64,000 bases of DNA from Corallococcus soli (GTDB lineage: Bacteria; Myxococcota; Myxococcia; Myxococcales; Myxococcaceae), in assembly GCF_014930455.1 (NCBI RefSeq), contig NZ_JAAIYO010000008.1, positions 288,367 to 352,366 of the forward strand, in the 5' to 3' direction. Position 1 is the stretch's first letter; the number at the start of each line of letters is the position of its first letter. Below the pieces are notes generated by a model, which did not search any database, was not told the DNA's origin, and was given only the letters and a program-made list of their open reading frames with translations. A program made the translations under genes and the position numbers. This document shows positions 18,288-27,499 of this stretch, piece by piece.

Positions 18288-19196
18288 ATGACCCTGTTCC
18301 GGCACCCTGAAGATCGCATCCCGGTCCTGTTGTTCGCGTGCGTGTTCGCGCTCGATGTAACGGTGTTCCTCACCGCGAAGAGCTGGTGGTTTCCGGTGCT
18401 GTGGTTCGGCCTGGGCATCATCCCCAAGGGGTGGATCTGCTCCTGGAACCATCACCACCAGCACCTGACGATGTTCCGGCACGCGCTGCCCAACCGCCTG
18501 CTGGAGATCATCTTCGGGTTCCAGACGGGCGTGACGTCGCAGGCGTGGTTCCTCCACCACGTCGTGGGCCACCACCGCAACTACCTGGACCAGACGAAGG
18601 ACGAGTCCCGCTGGAAGCGCGACGACGGCACGACGATGGGGGAGATGGAGTACTCGCTGAGCACGATGCTCACCGCGTACCCGCGCTCGTTCGAGGTGGG
18701 CCGCAAGCACCACCCGAAGGCGCTGCGCCTGTTCGTGGCCATGGCCGCGCTCCAGGTGGTGCTGCTGGCGGGCCTGTTCTGGGTGAACCCCTACAACGCG
18801 CTGTTCGTCTTCCTGCTGCCGATGGTGGCGTCGCTCTTCGTCACGGTGTGGGCGACCTACTTCCACCATGTGGACCTGAACACGTCCGTCCACGCGGAGG
18901 CCTCCTACAACATCCTCCACCGGGGCTACAACCTGATGACGGGCAACCTGGGCTACCACACCGCGCACCACTCGCGGCACGGCCTGCACTGGTCGAAGCT
19001 GCCGGAGCTGCACGCGCAGCTGGCCCGTGACATCCCCGCGCACCTGTACCGCCAGCCGGGCATCCCGTTCGTCTGGCGCGGCTCCGAAGCGAAGCTGGTG
19101 CTGAGCGAGCACGAAGTGGAGGCGCTCGCCGCTTCGTCCGCGAAGGCGAAGGAGCCCGTGGTCGCGCCGACCTCCGGGGAAGAGCTGGCCGCCTAG
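18288..19196 (+). CDS. Fatty acid desaturase family protein
   Basis: 302-residue membrane di-iron protein with histidine boxes NHHHQH (near residue 55), HHVVGHH (near 88-94) and YHTAHHSRHGLHW (near 222-234), and three to four hydrophobic segments. It belongs to the wider fatty acid desaturase/hydroxylase superfamily and differs in box spacing from both other desaturases in this window, so it likely acts on another lipid. The ATG at 18288 has GGAAGG upstream; the in-frame TTG 48 bp earlier is weaker. The C-terminal tail is Ala/Lys-rich and unconserved-looking. Confidence 0.85.
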   Translation: MTLFRHPEDRIPVLLFACVFALDVTVFLTAKSWWFPVLWFGLGIIPKGWICSWNHHHQHLTMFRHALPNRLLEIIFGFQTGVTSQAWFLHHVVGHHRNYLDQTKDESRWKRDDGTTMGEMEYSLSTMLTAYPRSFEVGRKHHPKALRLFVAMAALQVVLLAGLFWVNPYNALFVFLLPMVASLFVTVWATYFHHVDLNTSVHAEASYNILHRGYNLMTGNLGYHTAHHSRHGLHWSKLPELHAQLARDIPAHLYRQPGIPFVWRGSEAKLVLSEHEVEALAASSAKAKEPVVAPTSGEELAA

Positions 19197-19200
19197 CGGC

Positions 19201-19869
19201 TCACGGCGTGCCGCCGGGCCCGCCCCCGGGTTCGGCGGCCCGCTTGCGCGCCAGGTACTCGCGCACCTCCGCCGGGAGGCCGTCTTCCGGCAGGGGCAGG
19301 TGCCGCGTCACGACCTCCAGGGTGTTGAGGTACTGCGGCAGCTCGAAGCCGTAGAACACCACCCGCCCGATGCGGGAGTGCTCCCGGGCGGACAGGTGGT
19401 GCTTGAGGGTGGTGCACGCGATCCGCACCGGGTCGTTCACGCCCAGCCCGCCGGTGCCCGCGCCCAGCGCCACCATGGCCACGGACAGCGGCGCGCCGTC
19501 GTCCGGGAGGGCCTCCAGCGCGCTCCACAGGTTCACGCAGCAGGCCTGGATGCGCGCGAGGTCCGGGGCCGAGTCGCCGGACAGCCCCTGGCGGTAGTCC
19601 ATCACCGCCACGTGCGCGACCCACTTCGCCCGCGGGTGTTCGCCCGCGTCCGTCACCAGCACCTGTCCCGGCGCCATGGGGCCGTGGAAGCGGGCCTCCA
19701 GGGCCTGGGTGATGTGCTCCTGGTAGGCGGCGCCGCACGCGAGCCGGATGGCCCGGGAGACGCCCGAGCCCAGCTGCACGTTCGTGTTGGAGGCGTTGAC
19801 CAGCACGCGCTCGGCGCCGTCCGTCAGGCTGCCGAGCGCGACGTCGATTTGCGGCAGGGGAGCGCTCAT
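19201..19869 (-). CDS. Macrodomain protein
   Basis: 222-residue protein with macrodomain sequence: VNASNTNVQLGSGVSRAI (residues 24-41), matching the ADP-ribose-binding N-A-(A/S)-N...G-x-G-V loop, and later SVAMVALGAGTGGLGV, the second phosphate-binding loop. Such proteins bind or hydrolyse ADP-ribose, O-acetyl-ADP-ribose or ADP-ribosylated targets. It is cytoplasmic. It ends 4 bp from the convergent desaturase, and the M28 peptidase gene on the same strand ends 13 bp before its start, so the two may be co-transcribed. No toxin or NAD-consuming gene is adjacent. Confidence 0.8.
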   Translation of the reverse strand: MSAPLPQIDVALGSLTDGAERVLVNASNTNVQLGSGVSRAIRLACGAAYQEHITQALEARFHGPMAPGQVLVTDAGEHPRAKWVAHVAVMDYRQGLSGDSAPDLARIQACCVNLWSALEALPDDGAPLSVAMVALGAGTGGLGVNDPVRIACTTLKHHLSAREHSRIGRVVFYGFELPQYLNTLEVVTRHLPLPEDGLPAEVREYLARKRAAEPGGGPGGTP

Positions 19870-19882
19870 CCCCCCAGTGTAA

Positions 19883-21322
19883 TCACGGCTTCGCGGGGCC
19901 GGTGGGCTCGCCAGGCTCGACTGTGCGGTTGGCCGCGATGTTGATGACGTTGACCATCAGGTCCTTCACGCGGCGGGGCTTCTCGCCGCCGTTGTCCTTG
20001 ATGATCTTGTCGATGTCGTCATCCTGCCGGTGGTACTCGGGGATGAGGTCGCCGCCGCCGTTGGGGTTGGACAGGCCCTCGAAGAGGAAGAGCACGTCCT
20101 CGCCCTTGCGCCCGAAGGACGCGCCGTCCTGACGGTCGCGGTACATGTTGATGTCGCGGTTGATGCGGTCGAACGGATCCGCCAGCTGCTGGTTCGCCTG
20201 GTCCACCGCGTCGCGGAAGTAGTTCGGCTGGCCCCGGGTGTTGGTGTCCACCACCGACAGGCGCTGATCATCCCAACGGCCCACCATGTCCGTGTTGATG
20301 ACGCCGGCGATGTTCTTCAGCTCCAGGCCGGGGATGGGGTGGTCCACGAAGTACTGCGAGCCCACCAGCCCCTTCTCCTCCGCGCCCGTCCAGATGAACA
20401 GGATGGAGCGATCCAGCTCGCCGCGCTTCTGCGCCTCCGCCAGCTCCGGCACCGCCGCCATCAGCACCGCGCTGCCGGACGCGTTGTCGTCCGCGCCGTT
20501 GAAGGCGTTGCCCTTGCGGTCCACGCCCACGTGGTCCAGGTGGGCCATCACCACGATGACCTCGTCCTTGTGCGGGCCGGTGCCGGGAAGCAGCGCCATC
20601 GTGTTGACGGCCTGGCCCGTCGCCGTGGCCACCTGCCGCAGCTCCTCCACGCTGCGCTGCGTGCCCGCCCGGGCCGGCACCAGCGGCTGGCCGGAGGCCT
20701 TCATCGTGGACTCGTACTGGCGGTTGAGCAGCGCCAGCGTGTCCTTGGGCATCTTGTCGTCCAGGTAGAAGCCCTCCTGGAACGTCGTGTGCCCGAACTC
20801 CTTGTGCGTCCCGTGTTCCCCGTGCGCCCCGTGCGCGGCGCCATGGGTCGCGCCCTCCGCCTGCGCGCCGAGGAAGGAGAAGACGTTGAACTTCTGCTGG
20901 AAGGGGTTCTCCGGGTTGTTCGAGTTCGGGCCCACCAGGCCGTACTTCTTCACGTGGTCCTGCACGTAGACGGACGCCAGCTCCAGGCCCTCCGAGGGGC
21001 TGTCGCGGCCCTTCAGCTCATCGGAGGCCAGGTATTCGATGTACTTCATCGGATCCGAGTCGCTCGCCACCGGAGGCGGGGTGGGCTGCGAGGGCTCCGT
21101 CGGGGGCAGCGGCGTCGGGGTGGTGGGGGCCGGCAGCGACAGCACCGGGGGCGGCGCCGGCAGCCGGGGCGTGGCGGGGGGGCGCGCGCCGGACGACTCG
21201 AAGCCGTCCTTGAAGGTGATGGGGCGGTTCTTGGCCTGCGTCTGCGGGCCCCGGACGTCCTGCGAGGACAGCCGCGAGACGGACGCGAGGGGGCGGGGGC
21301 TGTCGGGAATCTTCGTGGCCAT
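19883..21322 (-). CDS. M28 family zinc aminopeptidase-like protein
   Basis: 479-residue protein. A low-complexity proline-rich stretch (about residues 40-90) precedes the peptidase. Zinc-site residues typical of M28 are visible: H261 and D263 (MAHLDHVG), D278/D279 (GADDNASG), E315/E316 (GAEEKG), an aspartate in NTDMVG, and a C-terminal histidine in EYHRQDDD. A PA-like insert may lie between the linker and the catalytic part, with a histidine-rich stretch (HGAAHGAHGEHG) near residue 165. No conventional signal peptide is present despite the expected extracellular substrate; export may be non-classical, as with other myxobacterial proteins, but this is a guess. Confidence 0.85.
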   Translation of the reverse strand: MATKIPDSPRPLASVSRLSSQDVRGPQTQAKNRPITFKDGFESSGARPPATPRLPAPPPVLSLPAPTTPTPLPPTEPSQPTPPPVASDSDPMKYIEYLASDELKGRDSPSEGLELASVYVQDHVKKYGLVGPNSNNPENPFQQKFNVFSFLGAQAEGATHGAAHGAHGEHGTHKEFGHTTFQEGFYLDDKMPKDTLALLNRQYESTMKASGQPLVPARAGTQRSVEELRQVATATGQAVNTMALLPGTGPHKDEVIVVMAHLDHVGVDRKGNAFNGADDNASGSAVLMAAVPELAEAQKRGELDRSILFIWTGAEEKGLVGSQYFVDHPIPGLELKNIAGVINTDMVGRWDDQRLSVVDTNTRGQPNYFRDAVDQANQQLADPFDRINRDINMYRDRQDGASFGRKGEDVLFLFEGLSNPNGGGDLIPEYHRQDDDIDKIIKDNGGEKPRRVKDLMVNVINIAANRTVEPGEPTGPAKP

Positions 21323-21639
21323 GGTGGGGGAGTCCAGGGGAGGAACCGCGCTCCCCAGATTATCCGACCGGGGCCGTCACAAGTTGTGCGTCGCGGCATC
21401 TTCCCGGGCGGGCGCGGCCCATTCCTTGAATCCAGGTTTCAGGGGGGCCTCATCCCCGCCGCGCGCATTTCACCCGCTGTGACCCCCCTTGCTACAAATA
21501 CGCTGTTTCATGTGACGCCCAGGGCTACTCCTGTTTTCTCAACTCATGAAATCTCCGAGTGAAGACAGACAGACTCAAGGTACTGGCTTGGTTGGTGCAG
21601 GGGTGGCCGGTGCAGTCCACCCCCACGACGAGGTAGTGC
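21323..21639. other. Intergenic region between divergent genes
   Basis: 317 bp between the M28 peptidase start and the lipoprotein start. It must hold both promoters. The only structure seen is a small palindrome CACAAGTTGTG at 21378-21388, which could be an operator. The segment 21480-21550 is distinctly more AT-rich than the surroundings. No small gene is supported. Confidence 0.5.
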
Positions 21640-22455
21640 ATGCACCTGAAGATGACGGGTCCCCTGCTGGCTTCCATGCTCCTGAGCATGGCGGGCTGCG
21701 CCGGCGGTGCCGACGACGCCCAGACCTCCGGTTCGCTGAACGCGCAGGAGTCCGCGGCGGAGTCCCAGTGCATCAAGCAGTTCGACGGCATCACGAGCTG
21801 CGCGCTGGGCCGGGCGAAGCTCGCGTCCGTGAAGGAGGGCCTGTCGGTCTCCGGGCTCGCGGCGCAGACGGACGGCGTCGCCAGCACCTTCACGAAGGCC
21901 GTGAAGTGGGAGCAGCGCAGCGCGGTGAGCCTGGGCGCCAGGGGTGGGCTCCAGCTGGCCGCCCGGGACGGCGATCAGGTGGTCAGCACGCTGCGGATCA
22001 CCCCGGGCCGTGAGGCGAACACGGCCATCATGACGCCCACCTTCACGGGCTCTCCGGGCGGCTCGCGCTACGCGATGAACGTCTACCTGGGCGGCGTGCT
22101 CCAGGGCTCCAGCCCCCAGCCGGCCGGCATGCAGATCGTCTTCACCAACTGGCGGGACTTCATCCGTTGGGCGGAGATGAACCAGCACTTCCTGAACGAC
22201 TTCGACATCGACGGCCTGTCGAAGCGCGCGGCGTCGAACGTGGGCGCGTGCGTGTGGCGCGTGGGCGTGGAGAAGAACACCTTCACCGTGGACATGAACG
22301 GCAAGCCCGTCGTCGGTGACGCGGTGGAGTTCGTGGAGACCATCGCGGACGGGGCGTACCCGTACCGTCACTTCACGGGCATCGACGTGAACGCGGTGGC
22401 CAACGAGTTCACCATCCGCTCGGAGTCGATCACTCAGCCCGAAGGCGTGAAGTAG
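21640..22455 (+). CDS. Lipoprotein of unknown function
   Basis: 271-residue lipoprotein: the signal peptide ends in LSMAGC (C20). The mature protein has two cysteines at about residues 46 and 53 (QCIKQFDGITSC) that may pair, and a beta-rich body. No catalytic motif was recognised. A second ATG 12 bp downstream is also possible; both give a signal peptide. Monocistronic, convergent with the transglycosylase gene. Confidence 0.75.
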   Translation: MHLKMTGPLLASMLLSMAGCAGGADDAQTSGSLNAQESAAESQCIKQFDGITSCALGRAKLASVKEGLSVSGLAAQTDGVASTFTKAVKWEQRSAVSLGARGGLQLAARDGDQVVSTLRITPGREANTAIMTPTFTGSPGGSRYAMNVYLGGVLQGSSPQPAGMQIVFTNWRDFIRWAEMNQHFLNDFDIDGLSKRAASNVGACVWRVGVEKNTFTVDMNGKPVVGDAVEFVETIADGAYPYRHFTGIDVNAVANEFTIRSESITQPEGVK

Positions 22456-22466
22456 CAGGGTCCCGG

Positions 22467-22486
22467 CCGGGAACCATGGTTCCCGG
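22467..22486. terminator. Perfect 20-bp palindrome between convergent genes
   Basis: CCGGGAACC (22467-22475), central AT, GGTTCCCGG (22478-22486): fully self-complementary, between stops at 22455 and 22507. A bidirectional terminator is likely, but the near-absence of a loop leaves a protein-binding site possible. Confidence 0.5.
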
Positions 22487-22506
22487 TCGTCCGGCTTCCG
22501 TGGAGG

Positions 22507-24966
22507 CTACCGCCTCCCGGAGATGGAGGACGTCGGCGTCGCCACGTTCTTGCCGCTGCCGCCGGTGCCCGTCGCGGGACTCACCGTCGGCGTGCGCGCG
22601 GCCTCCAGGGGCTGCTTGCGCGCGGGCTGGAAGCTGGAGGGGACCTCGTTGGCGTAGAGCAGCTTGTAGGCGCTGTAGCTGCCGAGCACGCGCTTGACGT
22701 ATTCGCGGGTCTCCTCGAAGGCGATGTGCTCCACCCACTCGTCCAGCTCCGCCTGGGGCAGGGCGCGGCGCCAGCGCTCCACCGCCGCCGGGCCCGCGTT
22801 GTAGGCGGCCACCGCGTAGGCGGGGTTGCCGTTGAAGTGCTTGAGCAGCTGGCCCAGGTACGCCGCGCCCAGGCGGACGTTCTGCGCGGGCTGGAGCAGG
22901 GAGGCCTCGTCGAAGGCGGTCAGCTTGAGCGAGTCCGCCACCTGCCGCGCCGTCGCGGGCATGAGCTGCGCGAGCCCCAGCGCCCCGGTGGAGGAGCGGG
23001 CGCGCGGGTTGAAGCGGCTCTCCTCGCGGATGAGGCCCTGGAGCAGGTCCGGATCCACGCGGAACGCGCGCGAGTGGCTCTGGATGAGCGGACGGAACGC
23101 GAGCGGCCACGTGGCCTCCCACACCGGCCGCGACGCGGCGCTCAGCGGCCCGGAGGTCTCCTGCCGCAGCGACATGCGGGCCACCTGGCGCGTGGCGCGG
23201 CCGCGACCGGTGCGGCGCATCGTCTGGTAGAGCAGCCGCGCGGGCGCTTCCGCGAGGCCGCGCGTGTCCACCGCGAGCAGCTCCTCCACCACGCCCGGCT
23301 GTCCCAGGCGCAGCAGCTCCACGCCCGCGGCGAAGCGCGGATCCTTCTGGAGCGGGCCGGGGGGCAGGGGCCAGATTTCATCGGAGCCGGGGGCGGCGGT
23401 GGGCGCGCTCGCGACCGCCTTCTTCACCGCCGGGGCCGCGGAGGTCTCCGTCAGGCGGGCCAGCCGCTCCGGCGCGTGCTGCGCGAGCCGCGTCCGGGCC
23501 AGCAGGCCGTACCACGCCGCGGGGCGCTCGGTGGCGATGAGCTCATAGCGGGACAGGGCCTGCTCCAGCGCGCCGCCGGTCTCCTGGACGCGGGCCTGCC
23601 AGTAGCGCGCGCGCCACAGGGCTTCGTCGGTGCGCGCCGTCTCCGGCAGCTGCTCCACCGACATCAGCGACGCCAGCCCCTGCTGCGTCTCGCCCTTGCG
23701 CGAGTGCAGCCAGAAGGCGCGGAACAGGGCCTCGGCGGCGAAGTTGCCGGCGGGGTAGCGCTTCGCGAGCGCCTCGTAGTTCTGGAGCGCCTCGTCCGCG
23801 CGGCCCAGGCGCTGCTGCGTCCAGGCCTCGAAGAAAAGCGCGTCGTCCGCGTAGCCGTGCTCCGGGTAGTCCTTCGCCAGCGTGGCGTACGTCTCCACGG
23901 CCGCTTCCGGCTGGACCACCGACTGCGAGTAGGCCAGCAGGTAGAGCGCCTGGGGACGCTGCTCGGGGGACTGGCACTCACGCGCCACGGGCTCCAGCAC
24001 CTGGATGGCGCGGCGGTGCTGCCGCTCCTTGCGCAGGGCCCGGCCCAGGGTGAGCTGGGCGCGGCAGGCCAGCTCGTCCGGCAGCTCCGTGCGCGGCCCG
24101 GAGCGGGACAGGAGCGCCATGGCCGCGTGGTTCTGGTGCAGCTCCACCAGCGCTTCGGCCCGGCGCACCCGCCACTTCATGGGCAGCGGCAGGTCCCTCA
24201 GGAGCGCGCGAGCGCGGTCCGCCGCGGGCGACATGGGCGCGGTGGCCCAGACCTCCAGCAGCGCGCGGTGTTCCGCGTTGTACTGGCCCGCCGCGCGCGC
24301 CAGCCCGCAGTACTCCAGCAGCGCCTTCATCCGGAGCGCGTCCGGCCCGCGCGCCTGCCGGCTGTCGATGAACTCCTGGAGCGCCGTCAGCGCCTCCGGG
24401 ATGCGCAGCTGGCGCTTGAGCACGCGCGCCATGGCGAAGCGGGCCTCCGGGTACAGTGGCGAGCCCGGCGACACCGCGCCGTACTGCTCCGCCGCGCGCA
24501 GGGGCTTGCGCAGGCGCTCATGGGACTGCGCGGCCCGCATCAGGCAGTGGTCGCGCAGCGGCGCGTAGTCCTCCGCGAGCGCCGTGAACTCCTGGGCCGC
24601 GGTGGTGAAGTCCCGCGCGAGGAACGCGCTCTGCGCCTGGAGGTAGCGGCCCGGGAGGGAGGGGGGCGTCTCCGTCGCGAGCAGCGCCCGCGTGGCCTTG
24701 TAGCGGCCCCGGTCGTACTCCGCCCGCGCCTTGGCCAGCAGCCCTTCGGCGAAGTGGGACGTGAGCCGCTCCGGCCCGAACGCCTCCGCGGTCAGCTCGT
24801 CCTGCGACGGCTGCGCGGTCGGCGTGTCCAGCAGGGCCTCCAGCTTCTCCTCCGACATCATGTCGCCGGAGTCGTCCTCGCCTGGAGCCTGGGCCCGCGC
24901 GGCGCCCGGCCCGAGCAGGCCCGCGCATGCGAACAAGACCACCGCTGTTTTTCGAAGTGTGTCCAT
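22507..24966 (-). CDS. Soluble lytic murein transglycosylase with long TPR-like N-terminus
   Basis: 819-residue exported protein. The signal peptide (MDTLRKTAVVLFACAGLLGPGAARA) is followed by about 560 residues of helical repeats and a C-terminal SLT domain. The catalytic glutamate is E649 in LIREESRFNP, followed by the family motif GALGLAQLMPATA and later AVAAYNAGP. It cleaves the glycan strand of peptidoglycan to give 1,6-anhydromuramic ends. The layout (superhelical N-terminus plus SLT) is like Slt70, with a longer repeat part. The ATG at 24966 starts the signal peptide. Confidence 0.92.
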   Translation of the reverse strand: MDTLRKTAVVLFACAGLLGPGAARAQAPGEDDSGDMMSEEKLEALLDTPTAQPSQDELTAEAFGPERLTSHFAEGLLAKARAEYDRGRYKATRALLATETPPSLPGRYLQAQSAFLARDFTTAAQEFTALAEDYAPLRDHCLMRAAQSHERLRKPLRAAEQYGAVSPGSPLYPEARFAMARVLKRQLRIPEALTALQEFIDSRQARGPDALRMKALLEYCGLARAAGQYNAEHRALLEVWATAPMSPAADRARALLRDLPLPMKWRVRRAEALVELHQNHAAMALLSRSGPRTELPDELACRAQLTLGRALRKERQHRRAIQVLEPVARECQSPEQRPQALYLLAYSQSVVQPEAAVETYATLAKDYPEHGYADDALFFEAWTQQRLGRADEALQNYEALAKRYPAGNFAAEALFRAFWLHSRKGETQQGLASLMSVEQLPETARTDEALWRARYWQARVQETGGALEQALSRYELIATERPAAWYGLLARTRLAQHAPERLARLTETSAAPAVKKAVASAPTAAPGSDEIWPLPPGPLQKDPRFAAGVELLRLGQPGVVEELLAVDTRGLAEAPARLLYQTMRRTGRGRATRQVARMSLRQETSGPLSAASRPVWEATWPLAFRPLIQSHSRAFRVDPDLLQGLIREESRFNPRARSSTGALGLAQLMPATARQVADSLKLTAFDEASLLQPAQNVRLGAAYLGQLLKHFNGNPAYAVAAYNAGPAAVERWRRALPQAELDEWVEHIAFEETREYVKRVLGSYSAYKLLYANEVPSSFQPARKQPLEAARTPTVSPATGTGGSGKNVATPTSSISGRR

Positions 24967-25130
24967 GCCAGCCCTCGTTCGTCCGCCAGGGACCCGGATG
25001 GATTGGCACTGCCGGTACGGATGGGACCTGCCCGCCTGTTCGCTCGACAAGCACGCGTTGGCGAGTGGATATGCCAGGACGCGGGCGTCACGCCGAGTGC
25101 ATGAAATCCAACGGCCCGGACAGCCCGGAA

Positions 25131-25149
25131 CTGGCACACGGTGTGCCAG
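25131..25149. promoter_or_regulatory. Perfect 19-bp inverted repeat upstream of the transglycosylase gene
   Basis: CTGGCACAC-G-GTGTGCCAG. It lies 20 bp past the stop of the lipoprotein gene and 165 bp before the transglycosylase start. Each strand also fits the sigma-54 GG-N10-GC spacing (TGGCAC...GTGC). It may be an operator, a sigma-54 promoter or a terminator stem; the 1-nt centre argues against the last. Confidence 0.4.
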
Positions 25150-25168
25150 CGGGCGTGAAAACGTGCCG

Positions 25169-25870
25169 CTACGGAATGGGCGACGCGCGCACGAGGTCCG
25201 ACGGCTGGCGCGGAGCGACCTCGTAGGTGTCTTCGTACTGCGCGGCCAGGCCCGTCACCGTGATGGAGGCGCCGGACGCCACGAGCGCTTCGAGCGCCGC
25301 CTTGTCGAAGCCCGCGGTGATGTGCACGAACACCTGGATCTCACCGGAGCCGTCGTCGATGTAGAGCTTGTAGCCGTAGGGCGAGTCGTCCTCGAACGGC
25401 CGGGTGAAGCTGCCGCTGACGCGGACGAGCCTTCCCTCCACGGGCTCCTTCACGTCGCCGGTGCGCACGTCCCTGGCGACCACCGTCTTCGTCCCGGGGA
25501 GCAGGTCCACGTCCATGGGGACGGCCTTGAGGATGCGCAGCTTGTTCTGCTCATCCAGCGTGCCGGTGATGCGCACGCGCGCGTCCAGTCCGAAGGACTG
25601 CTTCTGCTCCAGCTTGACGTAGATGCCGCCGGTCGAGTCCTGCACCGCGAAGCCCTCATCCCCCAGGGCCGAGGCGAACGCGCCGGGCTGCACGGAGACG
25701 TAGCCCTCCACCGTCACCTCCTCGCCCGTCCCGAGCACCCGCGCCTTCTCGATGGGCATGGCGGGCGTGCAGGCACTGACCGAGAGCGCGAACGCCCCCA
25801 GCAGCGCCAGGGCGCTCCGGCGTGAGAGGAAGGAACCACGGGCCACGGACGCGAAAGGGAGGATGGGCAT
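25169..25870 (-). CDS. OB-fold lipoprotein
   Basis: 233-residue lipoprotein, with a signal peptide ending LSVSAC (C34). The mature part is made of two similar beta-rich units: GEEVTVEGYVSVQPG...VRITGTLDEQNKLRI and VEGRLVRVSGSF...YIDDGSGEIQVFVH. This is the pattern of OB-fold domains attached to secreted nucleases and YdeI/BOF-type proteins. It probably binds an oligosaccharide or nucleic acid; no enzyme motif is visible. Confidence 0.75.
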   Translation of the reverse strand: MPILPFASVARGSFLSRRSALALLGAFALSVSACTPAMPIEKARVLGTGEEVTVEGYVSVQPGAFASALGDEGFAVQDSTGGIYVKLEQKQSFGLDARVRITGTLDEQNKLRILKAVPMDVDLLPGTKTVVARDVRTGDVKEPVEGRLVRVSGSFTRPFEDDSPYGYKLYIDDGSGEIQVFVHITAGFDKAALEALVASGASITVTGLAAQYEDTYEVAPRQPSDLVRASPIP

Positions 25871-26019
25871 GAGCCCCGACTCTAATCGTCGCGCTTCTTG
25901 GGTTGTACAGGTTTTTCCGATTTAACTCGGATTCAGCCCCGGGGCTCCCGCAAGGCAGCGCCTACGAACTCACCTTCGAGTTCATCTGCGCGCGGGAGCT
26001 CCAGGCTGGACGGCTTGCC

Positions 26020-27426
26020 TCAAGAAGGCGTGACGCCCGCGACCAGGTAGACGCGCACCTGCCCGGAGTTGACGCCGTAGGCCACGTCCACTCCGAGCAG
26101 CGGCAGCACGACGTTGCTCAGGTACAGGCGCAGGCCCGCGCCCACGCCCTGGGCCACGGTGGCGTTGTCGAGCCCCGATTTGGATTCGGGCAGGTAGCCG
26201 CGGATGACGCGCCCGTTGGCGTCCCGCAGGGTCCCGCCCTGGGGCAGCTCGCGAAAGGCGATGAGGCCCGTGTCGGAGAAGCCCACGCCCCGGAACGCCA
26301 GCGATTTGATGGAGAAGAGCGGGAAGTGGTACTCGGCGGTGAAGGTGAGCCGCGTGTCGCCGCGGAACTGGCGGTACTGGAAGCCGCGCAGGGTGCCGCC
26401 GCCCATCACCAGCTCCTGGTGGAAGGGCAGGTCCTTTCCCACGGACAGCTCGCCTCGCAGGACGAGGTTGTTCTCGCTGAAGAAGCGCAGGCCCTGGCGG
26501 TAGAGGATGCCGAACTTGCGGTAGCGGAACTCGCTCCACACGCCCGGGACGGACACCTCGTAGGAGCCCTCCAGGTTGAGGCCCTCCGTCACCGCGTGCA
26601 GCGTCTGGCGCGAGTCCAGCCCCACCATGAACCGCAGCGACGTGTCGCGCATCGACGGGCCCACGGAGAAGGCCTGCTCCGTCACCGGCTTCTCGGCGTC
26701 GGGGGACTGCGCGTCGATGCTGGCCAGGCGGTACTTCGCCGCCGCGCGCACGCGCTCGAAGAGGATGAAGCCCAGCTCTCCGGCCAGCGACGCGGAGTTG
26801 AGCCGCGTGCGCCGGACGATGGCGGGGTCGTCCTGGCTGGCGCCGGGGAGGTATTCATCCACGCGGTCGCTGCGCAGCTGTCCCTCCAGGCTGAACTTGA
26901 GCTGCGGCAGCCCGAAGACGAGCGGATCCAGGTAGCCCACGAAGATGCCGCTCTCGCCGGTGCTGACCTGGGCCGCCGCGGCCAGCTTCTTCGCGCGGCC
27001 GGCCAGGTTGTTCTCCGCGTAGAGCAGGCCGCCGCCGGTGTTGGCGGACGACAGCGCCACGGTGGGGGCCACCACCCACGACGCCTTGTCCTTCACCTCC
27101 AGGTGGAGTCGCACCCGCCCGTCGGGCAGGGGCTCCGTGCGCACCCGCACGTCCTGGAACAGCCCGGTGGACAGCAGGCGCCGCTCCACCTTCTTCAGCT
27201 CCACGTCATCCACCGTGTCGCCCACACCCAGCTGCGCGTAGGAGCTGATGGTCCCGTGCTTCGTCTTGCCCGGGCTGTCCACCACGACCTCCGCGATCTC
27301 CGCGGGCCCCAGGAGTCCGGAAGTGGACGGTGGCAGGTCCTGGGCACGGGCCCGGGGCGCGCCCAGGCCCAGGAGGGCGACGGCGAGCAGGGCGGGGAGA
27401 CGGCGGGGATTCAGGGGGAGAGGCAC
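26020..27426 (-). CDS. Outer membrane protein with POTRA and D15/BamA-type barrel
   Basis: 468 residues: signal peptide (cleaved after ARAQ), one POTRA-like unit (about residues 45-115: AQLGVGDTVDDVELKKVERRLLSTGLFQDVRV is diagnostic, here cited as fragments AQLGVGDTV and RRLLSTGLFQDV), then a beta-barrel domain of the surface-antigen D15 type. It is much shorter than BamA (one POTRA rather than five), so it belongs to the wider Omp85 superfamily, perhaps a TamA- or patatin-linked-like member. Cellular site: outer membrane. The PlsC gene lies 73 bp upstream on the same strand. Confidence 0.85.
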   Translation of the reverse strand: MPLPLNPRRLPALLAVALLGLGAPRARAQDLPPSTSGLLGPAEIAEVVVDSPGKTKHGTISSYAQLGVGDTVDDVELKKVERRLLSTGLFQDVRVRTEPLPDGRVRLHLEVKDKASWVVAPTVALSSANTGGGLLYAENNLAGRAKKLAAAAQVSTGESGIFVGYLDPLVFGLPQLKFSLEGQLRSDRVDEYLPGASQDDPAIVRRTRLNSASLAGELGFILFERVRAAAKYRLASIDAQSPDAEKPVTEQAFSVGPSMRDTSLRFMVGLDSRQTLHAVTEGLNLEGSYEVSVPGVWSEFRYRKFGILYRQGLRFFSENNLVLRGELSVGKDLPFHQELVMGGGTLRGFQYRQFRGDTRLTFTAEYHFPLFSIKSLAFRGVGFSDTGLIAFRELPQGGTLRDANGRVIRGYLPESKSGLDNATVAQGVGAGLRLYLSNVVLPLLGVDVAYGVNSGQVRVYLVAGVTPS

Positions 27427-27499
27427 GGCCTGCTCATACCCTGGAGTGGGCCGGGCGGGACCGGCTCATCGCGGGGCGGACGTCACGGGCGCGTGATGC

